A DNA stretch of 64,000 bases from Liolophura sinensis (lineage: Eukaryota > Mollusca > Polyplacophora > Chitonida > Chitonidae), in NCBI RefSeq assembly GCF_032854445.1, contig NC_088295.1, positions 1,490,501-1,554,500 of the forward strand, in the 5' to 3' direction. The notes under the pieces are model-generated. The model had not been told where the DNA came from and made no database searches. It saw nothing but the letters and a program-made list of their open reading frames with translations. This document shows, one piece after another, positions 53,066 through 64,000 of this stretch; within the stretch, counting starts at the first letter, position 1; each line of letters begins with the position of its first letter. Position numbers and translations under genes: made by a program.

Positions 53066-53394
53066 CTTACAAATGGCACCATCGGTTTTGGTTAACTAAT
53101 AGTATTAATGATAGAGAAAGGCAAACATAATTATAATGTGTAGCGAAGGAGAGACATTTCAGCCATACAGTCAGTGGTGATGATGCTAATGAAGTGTAAA
53201 GTTAAACAAAAACCAATTAATTCCAGTCCACAATGCAGGTTATGGTTAGACAAAGTGACGAGAAGGTAATGTTGGCAAAATTTGGAGAATGTAAGAGAGC
53301 AACAGAACTGTGACAGTATAACTGTGCTGGAGTGATGAATGTGTGGTTCAAGTGACTGCCCTTCACTGTGTTAGCACTGACGACAGTGGTGATA

Positions 53395-53612
53395 CTAGGC
53401 ATGCCAAGTGTGACAGTAGTCTCCTCATTCGTGTTGGCATCACTGTTTCCTTTCACAATGGACATGCCAAATGTGAGGACTGTCAGGGTTGTATTGTCAG
53501 AAGTTGTCTCCTCATTCGTGTTGGCATCACTGTTCCCTTTCACACTGGACATGCCAAATGTGAGGACTGTCAGGGTTGTATTGTCAGAAGTTGTCTCCTC
53601 ATTTGTGCTGGT
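53395..53612. repeat. About 87-bp repeat, 2.5 copies
   Basis: Units contain gtctcctcattcgtgttggc, atgccaaatgtgaggactgt and cagggttgtattgtcagaag. Confidence 0.85.
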
Positions 53613-54227
53613 GCCAGGTCTAGTGGTGTCTTCTTATCCTGGTTCATCAACATAGCAAATAAAACATTATTTGCTGTGCAAACGGCACTTAGTTCTTTAC
53701 TCTACATATTTACACACAAGCACAGTATTGATCAAAGCAATTAATCAACGAGAAATAATACTGATTTCAGTGATGACTCAGAGACCAGGATATGTAGAGC
53801 ATTATCTGGAAGTTGTCTAAGGGAAGATAACTCTGAAGTTATCTCCCCTGGTGCTATCCTGGGGTAGTAAATCTATGTCACACAAAGAAAAGCATGCCCC
53901 CATTTATGCATTTGCTGCAACATAACAAATTTTGGTGATAGCATAATATTCAGCTCAGTTCTATTTATAAAACATAATTTTCAAAACTTCATACTTGCTC
54001 AAAGCTATGCTTCAGTATGTCAAGTTTTGGGTGTCAGCAAACTCACATAAAACTACAGTTACCTGAAATGAGTAAATAGGTATCAGTCACTGAAGAACAG
54101 TTACAAGTTTGACTGGACCCTAATGGTTGTTGCAGTTTACCCTGTGAATGGGGTCAAGCTGGTTACAAAACAGAAATGATCCTTGTAACCTTGAAACTAT
54201 AGGCCAATGTGGAAGATGTTTGGTTAC
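53613..54227. other. No gene recognised
   Basis: Unique sequence between arrays. A short inverted motif (gataactctgaagttatc near 53826) is visible. Confidence 0.45.
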
Positions 54228-54530
54228 AAGAAGACACTGGGCTGGACTGATGCTGACCTCTACAACAAGTGGCTACAAGGATATGGACAGACACTCGGCT
54301 GGACTGATGCTGACCTCTACAACATGTGGCTACAAGGATATGGACAGACACTCGGCTGGACTGATGCTGACCTCTACAACATGTGGCTACAAGGATATGG
54401 ACAGACACTCAGCTGGACTGATGCTGACCTCTACAACATGTGGCTACAAGGATTTGGGCAGACACTCGGCTGGACTGATGCTGACCACTACAACAAGTGG
54501 CTACAAGGATGTGGACAGACACTCGGTGAA
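54228..54530. repeat. 57-bp minisatellite, about 5 copies
   Basis: The unit is ggctggactgatgctgacct then ctacaacatgtggctacaag gatatggacagacactc. Confidence 0.94.
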
Positions 54531-57500
54531 CTGACCATGTGCTCACGCAAATGCTGTGTGTGAACTGACCTTGTGCTAAGGCAAATGCAGTGTGTGAACT
54601 GACCTTGTGCTCAGGCAAATGCTGTGTGTGAACTGACCTTGTGCTCAAAAGCACATTGTGTGTGAATTGACCTTTCGCTCAATCAAATGCTGTGCGTGAA
54701 CTGACCTTGTGCTCAGGCAAATGCTGTGTGTCAACTGACCTTGTGCTCACGCAAATGCTGTGTGTGAACTGACATTGTGCTCACGCAAATGCTGTGTGTG
54801 AACTGACCTTGTGCTCAGGCAAATGCTGTGTGTGAACTGACCTTGTGCTCACGCAAATGCTGTGCGTGAACTGACCTTGTGCTCAGGCAAATGCTGTGAG
54901 TGAACTGACCATGTGCTCACGCAAATGCTGTCCGTGAACTGACTTTGTGCTCAGGCAAATGCTGTGTGTGAACTGACCTTGTGCTAAGACAAATGCTGTG
55001 CGTGAACTGACCTTGTGCTAAGGCAAATGCTGTGAGTGAACTGACCTTGTACTCACGCAAATGCTGTCGGTGAACTGACTTTGTGCTAAGGCAAATGATG
55101 TGAGTGAACTGACCTTGTGCTCACGCAAATGCTGTGTGTGAACTGACCTTGTGCTCACGCAAATGCTGTGTGTGAACTGACCTTGTGCTCAGGCAAATGC
55201 AGTGTGTGAACTGACCTTGTGCTAAGGCAAATGCTGTGAGTGAACTGACCTTGTGCTCAGGCAAATGCTGTGTGTGAACTGATCTTGTGCTCAGGCAAAT
55301 GCTGTGTGTGAACTGACCTTGTGCTCAGGCAAATGCTGTGAGTGAACTGACCTTGTGCTCAGGCAAATGCAGTGTGTGAACTGACCTTGTGCTCACATAA
55401 ATGCTGTGTGTGAACTGTCCTTGTGTTCACGTAAATGCTGTGAGTGAACTGACCTTGTGCTAAGGCAAATGCTGTGAGTGAACTGACCTTGTGCTCAGGC
55501 AAATGCTGTCAGTGAACTGACCTTGTGCTCACGTAAATGCTGTGTGTGAACTGACCTTGTGCTCAGGCAAATGCTGTGTGTGAACTGACCTTGTGTTCAC
55601 GTAAATGCTGTGGGTGAACTGACCTTGTGCTCACATAAATGCTGTCAGTAAACTGACCTTGTGCTAAGGCAAATGCTGTGTGTGAACTGATCTTGTGCTC
55701 AGGCAAATGCTGTGTGTGAACTGACCTTGTGCTCAGGCAAATGCTGTGAGTGAACTGATCTTGTGCTCAGGCAAATGCAGTGTGTGAACTGACCTTGTGC
55801 TCACGTAAATGCTGTGCGTGAACTGTCCTTGTGTTCACGTAAATGCTGTGAGTGAACTGACCTTGTGCTAAGGCAAATGCTGTGAGTGAACTGACCTTGT
55901 GCTCAGGCAAATGCAGTGTGTGAACTGACCTTGTGCTAAGACAAATGCTGTGAGTGAACTGACCTTGTGCTAAGGCAAATGCTGTCAGTGAACTGACCTT
56001 GTGCTCACGTAAATGCTGTGTGTGAACTGACCTTGTGCTCAGGCAAATGCTGTGTGTGAACTGACCTTGTGTTCACGTAAATGCTGTGGGTGAACTGACC
56101 TTGTGCTCACATAAATGCTGTCAGTGAACTGACCTTGTGCTAAGGCAAATGCTGTGTGTGAACTGATCTTGTGCTCAGGCAAATGCTGTGTGTGAACTGA
56201 CCTTGTGCTCAGGCAAATGCTGTGAGTGAACTGATCTTGTGCTCAGGCAAATGCAGTGTGTGAACTGACCTTGTGCTCACGTAAATGCTGTGCGTGAACT
56301 GTCCTTGTGTTCACGTAAATGCTGTGAGTGAACTGACCTTGTGCTAAGGCAAATGCTGTGAGTGAACTGACCTTCTGCTCAGGCAAATGCAGTGTGTGAA
56401 CTGACCTTGTGCTAAGACAAATGCTGTGAGTGAACTGACCTTGTGCTCAGGCAAATGCTGTCAGTGAACTGACCTTGTGCTCACGTAAATGCTGTCAGTG
56501 AACTGACCTTGTGCTAAGGCAAATGCTGTGAGTGAACTGACCTTGTGCTCAGGCAAATGCAGTGTGTGAACTGACCTTGTGCTAAGGCAAATGCTGTGAG
56601 TGAACTGACCTTGTGTTCACGTAAATGCTGTGAGTGAACTGACCTTGTGCTAAGGCAAATGCTGTGAGTGAACTGACCTTGTGCTCAGGCAAATGCTGTG
56701 AGTGAACTGACCTTGTGCTCACGCAAATGCAGTGTGTGAACTGACCTTGTGCTAAGTCAAATGATGTGAGTGAATTGACCTTGTGCTCACGCAAATGCTG
56801 TGAGTGAACTGACCTTGTGTTCACGTAAATGCTGTCAGTGAACTGACCTTGTGCTAAGGCAAATGCAGTGTGTGAACTGACCTTGTGCTAAGGCAAATGA
56901 TGTGCATGAACTGACCTTGTGTTCACGTAAATGCTGTGTGTGAACTGACCTTGTGCTAAGGCAAATAATGTGCATGATCTGACCTTGTGCTCACGTAAAT
57001 GCTGTGTGTGAACTGACCTTGTGCTCACGCAAATGCTGTGAGTGAACTGACCTTGTGCTCACGCAAATGCTGTGAGTGAACTGACCTTGTGTTCACGTAA
57101 ATGCTGTCAGTGAACTGACCTTGTGCTAAGGCAAATGCAGTGTGTGAACTGACCTTGTGCTCACGTAAATGCTGTGTGTGAACTGACCTTGTGCTAAGGC
57201 AAATGCTGTGAGTGAACTGACCTTGTGCTCACGCAAATGCTGTGAGTGAACTGACATTGTGCTCACGCAAATGCTGTGAGTGAACTGACCTTGTGCTCAC
57301 GCAAATGCTGTGAGTGAACTGACCTTGTGTTCACGTAAATGCTGTCAGTGAACTGACCTTGTGCTAAGGCAAATGCAGTGTGTGAACTGACCTTGTGCTC
57401 ACGTAAATGCTGTGTGTGAACTGACCTTGTGCTAAGGCAAATGCTGTGAGTGAACTGACCTTGTGCTCACGCAAATGCTGTGAGTGAACTGACCTTGTGT

Positions 57501-60500
57501 TCACGTAAATGCTGTCAGTGAACTGACCTTGTGCTAAGGCAAATGCATTGTGTGAACTGACCTTGTGCTAAGGCAAATGATGTGCATGAACTGACCTTGT
57601 GCTCATGTAAATGCTGTGTGTGAACTGACCTTGTGCTCAGGCAAATGCTGTGAATGAACTGATCTTGTGCTCAGGCAAATGCTGTGCGTGAACTGACCTT
57701 GTGTTCATGTAAATGCTGTGTGTGAACTGACCTTGTGCTAAGGCAAATGATGTGCATGATCTGACCTTGTGCTCACGTAAATGTTGTGTGTGAACTGACC
57801 TTGTGCTCAGGCAAATGCTGTGAGTGAACTGACCTTGTGCTCACGCAAATGCTGTGAGTGAACTGACCTTGTGTTCACGTAAATGCTGTCAGTGAACTGA
57901 CCTTGTGCTAAGGCAAATGCAGTGTGTGAACTGACCTTGTGCTCACGTAAATGCTGTGTGTGAACTGACCTTGTGCTAAGGCAAATGCAGTGTGTGAACT
58001 GACCTTGTGCTCACATAAATGCTGTGTGTGAACTGTCCTTGTGTTCACGTAAATGCTGTGAGTGAACTGACCTTGTGCTAAGGCAAATGCTGTGAGTGAA
58101 CTGACCTTCTGCTCAGGCAAATGCTGTCAGTGAACTGACCTTGTGCTCACGTAAATGCTGTGTGTGAACTGACCTTGTGCTCAGGCAAATGCTGTGTGTG
58201 AACTGACCTTGTGTTCACGTAAATGCTGTGGGTGAACTGACCTTGTGCTCACATAAATGCTGTCAGTGAACTGACCTTGTGCTCAGGCAAATGCTGTGTG
58301 TGAACTGATCTTGTGCTCAGGCAAATGCTGTGTGTGAACTGACCTTGTGCTCAGGCAAATGCTGTGAGTGAACTGATCTTGTGCTCAGGCAAATGCAGTG
58401 TGTGAACTGACCTTGTGCTCACGTAAATGCTGTGCGTGAACTGTCCTTGTGTTCACGTAAATGCTGTGAGTGAACTGACCTTGTGCTAAGGCAAATGCTG
58501 TGAGTGAACTGACCTTGTGCTCAGGCAAATGCAGTGTGTGAACTGACCTTGTGCTAAGACAAATGCTGTGAGTGAACTGACCTTGTGCTCAGGCAAATGC
58601 TGTCAGTGAACTGACCTTGTGCTCACATAAATGCTGTGTGTGAACTGACCTTGTGCTCAGGCAAATGCTGTGTGTGAACTGACCTTGTGTTCACGTAAAT
58701 GCTGTGGGTGAACTGACCTTGTGCTCACATAAATGCTGTCAGTGAACTGACCTTGTGCTAAGGCAAATGCTGTGTGTGAACTGATCTTGTGCTCAGGCAA
58801 ATGCTGTGTGTGAACTGACCTTGTGCTCAGGCAAATGCTGTGAGTGAACTGATCTTGTGCTCAGGCAAATGCAGTGTGTGAACTGACCTTGTGCTCACGT
58901 AAATGCTGTGCGTGAACTGTCCTTGTGTTCACGTAAATGCTGTGAGTGAACTGACCTTGTGCTAAGGCAAATGCTGTGAGTGAACTGACCTTCTGCTCAG
59001 GCAAATGCAGTGTGTGAACTGACCTTGTGCTAAGACAAATGCTGTGAGTGAACTGACCTTGTGCTCAGGCAAATGCTGTCAGTGAACTGACCTTGTGCTC
59101 ACGTAAATGCTGTCAGTGAACTGACCTTGTGCTAAGGCAAATGCTGTGAGTGAACTGACCTTGTGCTCAGGCAAATGCAGTGTGTGAACTGACCTTGTGC
59201 TAAGGCAAATGCTGTGAGTGAACTGACCTTGTGTTCACGTAAATGCTGTGAGTGAACTGACCTTGTGCTAAGGCAAATGCTGTGAGTGAACTGACCTTGT
59301 GCTCAGGCAAATGCTGTGAGTGAACTGACCTTGTGCTCACGCAAATGCAGTGTGTGAACTGACCTTGTGCTAAGTCAAATGATGTGAGTGAATTGACCTT
59401 GTGCTCACGCAAATGCTGTGAGTGAACTGACCTTGTGTTCACGTAAATGCTGTCAGTGAACTGACCTTGTGCTAAGGCAAATGCAGTGTGTGAACTGACC
59501 TTGTGCTAAGGCAAATGATGTGCATGAACTGACCTTGTGTTCACGTAAATGCTGTGTGTGAACTGACCTTGTGCTAAGGCAAATAATGTGCATGATCTGA
59601 CCTTGTGCTCACGTAAATGCTGTGTGTGAACTGACCTTGTGCTCATGCAAATGCTGTGAGTGAACTGACCTTGTGCTCACGCAAATGCTGTGAGTGAACT
59701 GACCTTGTGTTCACGTAAATGCTGTCAGTGAACTGACGTTGTGCTAAGGCAAATGCAGTGTGTGAACTGACCTTGTGCTCACGTAAATGCTGTGTGTGAA
59801 CTGACCTTGTGCTAAGGCAAATGCTGTGAGTGAACTGACCTTGTGCTCACGCAAATGCTGTGAGTGAACTGACATTGTGCTCACGCAAATGCTGTGAGTG
59901 AACTGACCTTGTGCTCACGCAAATGCTGTGAGTGAACTGACCTTGTGTTCACGTAAATGCTGTCAGTGAACTGACCTTGTGCTAAGGCAAATGCAGTGTG
60001 TGAACTGACCTTGTGCTCACGTAAATGCTGTGTGTGAACTGACCTTGTGCTAAGGCAAATGCTGTGAGTGAACTGACCTTGTGCTCACGCAAATGCTGTG
60101 AGTGAACTGACCTTGTGTTCACGTAAATGCTGTCAGTGAACTGACCTTGTGCTAAGGCAAATGCATTGTGTGAACTGACCTTGTGCTAAGGCAAATGATG
60201 TGCATGAACTGACCTTGTGCTCACGTAAATGCTGTGTGTGAACTGACCTTGTGCTCAGGCAAATGCTGTGAATGAACTGATCTTGTGCTCAGGCAAATGC
60301 TGTGCGTGAACTGACCTTGTGTTCATGTAAATGCTGTGTGTGAACTGACCTTGTGCTAAGGCAAATGATGTGCATGATCTGACCTTGTGCTCACGTAAAT
60401 GCTGTGTGTGAACTGACCTTGTGCTCAGGCAAATGCTGTGAGTGAACTGACCTTGTGCTCACGCAAATGCTGTGAGTGAACTGACCTTGTGTTCACGTAA

Positions 60501-63500
60501 ATGCTGTCAGTGAACTGACCTTGTGCTAAGGCAAATGCAGTGTGTGAACTGACCTTGTGCTCACGTAAATGCTGTGTGTGAACTGACCTTGTGCTAAGGC
60601 AAATGCTGTGAGTGAACTGACCTTGTGCTCAGGCAAATGCAGTGTGTGAACTGACCTTGTGCTCAGGCAAATGCTGTGTGTGAACTGACCTTGTGTTCAC
60701 GTAAATGCTGTGTGTGAACTGACCTTGTGCTCAGGGAAATGCAGTGTGTGAACTGACCTTGTGCTAAGGCAAATGATGTGCATGAACTGACCTTGTGCTC
60801 AGGCAAATGCTGTGTGCGGACTGACCTTGTGCTAAGGCCAATTCTGTGTGCGGACTGACCTTGTGCTCAGGCACATGCTGTCTGCTGTGTGTGAACTGAC
60901 CTTGTGCTCAGGCAAATGCTGTCTGTGAACTGACCTTGTGTTCAGGCAAATGCTGTGTGTGAACTCACCTTGTGCTCAGACAAATGTTGTGTGTGAACTG
61001 ACCTTGCACTAAGGCAAATGCTGTGTGTGAACTGACCTTGTGCTCACGCAAATGCTGTCTGTGAACTGACTTTGTGCTCAGGCAAATGCAGTGTGTGAAC
61101 TGATTTTGCACTCAGGGAAATGTTGTGTGTGAACTGACCTTGTGCTAAGGCAAATGATATGTATGAACTGACCTTGTGCTAAGGCAAATGCAGTGTGTGA
61201 ACTGACCTTGTGCTAAGGCAAATGCAGTGTGTGAACTGACCTTGTGCTCAGGCAAATGCTATGCGTGAACTGACCTTGTGCCAAGGCAAATGCTGTGAGT
61301 GAACTGACCTTGTGCTAAGGCAAATGATGTGCATGAACTGACCTTGTGCTCAGGCAAATGCTGTGTGTGAACTGACCTTGTGCTAAGGCAAATGATGTGC
61401 ATGAACTGACCTTGTGCTAAGGCAAATGCAGTGTGTGAACTGACGTTGTGCTCACGCAAATGCTGTGTGTGAACTGACCTTGTGCTAAGGCAAATGCTGT
61501 GAGTGAACTGACCTTGTGCTAAGGCAAATGATATGTATGAACTGACCTTGTGCTAAGGTAAATGCAGTGTGTGAACTGACCTTGTGCTAAGGCAAATGCA
61601 GTGTGTGAACTGACCTTGTGCTCAGGCAAATGCTATGCGTGAACTGACCTTGTGCTAAGGCAAATGCTGTGAGTGAACTGACCTTGTGCTAAGGCAAATG
61701 ATGTGCATGAACTGACCTTGTGCTCAGGCAAATGCTGTGTGTGAACTGACCTTGTGCTAAGGCAAATGATGTGCATGAACTGACCTTGTGCTAAGGCAAA
61801 TGCAGTGTGTGAACTGACGTTGTGCTCACGCAAATGCTGTGTGTGAACTGACCTTGTGCTAAGGCAAATGCTGTGAGTGAACTGACCTTGTGCTCACGCA
61901 AATGCTGTGCGTGAACTGACCTTGTGCTAAGGCAAATGCAGTGTGTGAACTGACCTTGTGCTAAGGCAAATGCTGTGAGTGAACTTACCTTGTGCTAAGG
62001 CAAATGCTGTGTGTGAACTGACCTTGTGCTCATGTAAATGCTGTGAGTGAACTGACCTTGTGCTAAGGCCAATTCTGTGTGCGGACTGACCTTGTGCTCA
62101 GGCAAATGCTGTGTGCGGACTGACCTTGTGCTAAGGCCAATTCTGTGTGCGGACTGACCTTGTGCTCAGGCAAATGCTGTCTGTGAACTGACCCTGCACT
62201 AAGGCAAATGCAGTGTGTGAACTGACCTTGTGCTCAGGCAAATGCTGTACGTGAACTGACCTTGTGCTCAGGCAAATGCTGTGTGCGGACTGACCTTGTG
62301 CTAAGGGCAATTCTGTGTGCGGACTGACCTTGTGCTCAGGCAAATGCTGTCTGTGAACTGACCCTGCACTAAGGCAAATGCAGTGTGTGAACTGACCTTG
62401 TGCTCAGGCAAATGCTGTACGTGAACTGACCTTGTCCTCAGGCAAATGCTGTGTGTGAACTGACATTGTGTTCAGACAAATGTTGTGTGTGAACTGACCT
62501 TGCACTCAGGCAAATGTTGTGCGTGAATTGACTTTGTGCTCAGACAAATATTGTGTGTAAACTGACCTTGTGCTCAGACAAATGTTGTGTGTGAACTGAC
62601 CTTGTGCTCAGACAAATGTTGTGTGTGAATTGACCTTGTACTCAGGGGCATGTTGTGTGTGAATTGACCTTGTGCTCAGACAAATGTTGTGTGTGAACTG
62701 ACCTTGTGCTCACGCAAATGCTGTGAGTGAACTGACCTTGTGCTCACGCAAATGCTGTCCGTGAACTGATCTTGTGCTCAGGCAAATTCAGTGTGTGAAC
62801 TGACCTTGTGCTCACGCAAATGCTGTGTGTGAATTGACCTTGTGCTAAGGCAAATGCTGTGCGTGAACTGACCTTGTGCTCAGGGAAATGCTGTCTGTGA
62901 AATGACCTTGTGCTCAGGCAAATGCTGTGCGTGAACTGACCTTGTGCCCAGGCAAATGCTGCCCGTGAACTGACCTAGTGCTCAGGCAAATGCTGTGTGT
63001 GAACTGACCTTGTGCTGAGGCCAATTCTGTGTGTGAAATGACCTTGTGCTCAGGCAAATGCTGTGAGTGAACTGACTTTGTGCTCAGGCAAATGCTGTGT
63101 GTGAAATGACCTTGTGCTCAGGCAAATGCTGTCCGTGAACTGACCTTGTGCTAAGGCAAATGCTGTGTGTGAACTGACCTTGTGCTCAGGCAAATGCTGT
63201 CCGTGAACTTACCTTGTGCTCAGGCAAATGCTGTGTGCGGACTGACCTTGTGCTAAGGCAAATGCTGTGTGTGAACTGACCTTGTGCTCAGGCAAATGCT
63301 GTCTTTGAACTGACCTTGTGCTAAGGCAAATGCTGTGTGTGAACTGACCTTGTGCTCAGGGAAATGCTGTCTGTGAACTGACCTTGTGCTCAGGCAAATG
63401 CTGTGTGTGAACTGACCTTGTGCTCAGGCAAATGCTGTGTGCGGACTGACCTTGTGCTAAGGCACATGCTGTCTGCTGTGGGTGAACTGACCTTGTGCTC

Positions 63501-64000
63501 AGGCAAATGCTGTCTGTGAACTGACCTTGTGCTTAGGCAAATGCTGTGTGTGAACTCACCTTGTGCTCAGACAAATGTTGTGTGTGAACTGACCCTGCAC
63601 TAAGGCAAATGCTGTGTGTGAACTGACCTTGTGCTCAGGCAAATGCTGTCTGTGAACTGACCTTGTGCTCAGGCAAATGCAGTGTGTGAACTGATCTTGC
63701 ACTCAGGGAAATGTTGTGTGTGAACTGACCTTGCACTGAGGCAAATGTTGTGTGTGAATTGACTTTGTGCTCAGACAAATGCTGTGTGTAAACTGACCTT
63801 GTGCTCAGACAAATGTTGTGTGTGAACTGACCTTGTGCTCAGACAAATGTTGTGTGTGAATTGACCTTGTACTCAGGGGCATGTTGTGTGTGAACTGACC
63901 TTGTGCTCAGACAAATGTTGTGTGCGAACTGACCTTGTGCTCAGACAAATGTTGTGTGTGAACTGACCTTGGACTTAGAACTGACCTTGTACACAGGCAC
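54530..64000. repeat. 34-bp satellite-like array, about 280 copies, continues past the window
   Basis: The unit is aactgaccttgtgctcaggc then aaatgctgtgtgtg. Position-specific variants (ctcacg/ctaagg/ctcagg; gctgtgagtg/gcagtgtgtg) are arranged in blocks. A 77-unit block (2,618 bp) near 55.4 kb recurs near 58.0 kb, and an 11-unit block (374 bp) at 61259 recurs at 61633. After about 62.4 kb the array shifts to cagacaaatgttgtgtgtg variants. It is the longest single array here. Confidence 0.96.

Overview
The window looks like animal nuclear DNA, most likely from a mollusc. The evidence is intron-rich genes with GT-AG splice sites, several tRNA-derived SINE families with (AAAT)n tails that I associate with gastropod and bivalve genomes, and a very high load of minisatellites. 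Adding up the arrays, roughly 45% of the 64 kb is tandem repeat. Apart from one intronless reading frame, the long open frames are repeat artefacts. The real coding signal sits in short exons, which I assembled by hand from splice sites and reading-frame phase.

Layout. 1-1.94 kb: three minisatellites. 1.94-3.06 kb (minus): a GT31 beta-1,3-galactosyltransferase-like enzyme in one coding exon. 3.07-11.1 kb: a 31-bp array broken up by two SINEs and a MITE, then more SINEs, a (TA)n tract and a Pro/Leu-type tandem array. 11.95-13.29 kb: a hairpin-forming 35-bp array. 13.3-14.6 kb (minus): three exons of a putative small TNF-receptor-superfamily protein with a TATA box. 17.8-39.0 kb (minus): at least 21 exons of a CNBD2-like protein with two cyclic-nucleotide-binding domains (about 738 residues visible, N-terminus not found), its introns packed with minisatellites. 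42.5-45.4 kb (plus): the complete three-exon gene for axonemal dynein light chain DNAL4. 45.8-46.3 kb: a foldback inverted repeat. 48.35-51.5 kb: a 63-bp array with a 945-bp higher-order period. 52-54.5 kb: a SINE and three small arrays. 54.5-64 kb: a 34-bp satellite-like array that runs off the window and carries a 2,618-bp higher-order period.

Functional links. DNAL4 and CNBD2-like genes are arranged head to head. DNAL4 is an axonemal component, and vertebrate CNBD2 is linked to sperm flagellar function, so a shared ciliary or sperm programme is plausible but not shown.

The most unusual pattern is that many minisatellites start exactly at splice junctions and copy the splice site itself. 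The 5' splice site of CNBD exon 19 is repeated more than 30 times through its intron. The 3' splice sites of CNBD exons 10, 14 and 16 are repeated 5-11 times. The 5' splice site of DNAL4 exon 2 is tripled. Weaker cases are the GT31 acceptor, CNBD exon 13 and CNBD exon 3. This looks like a recurrent process that seeds arrays at exon edges and fills introns with decoy splice sites.
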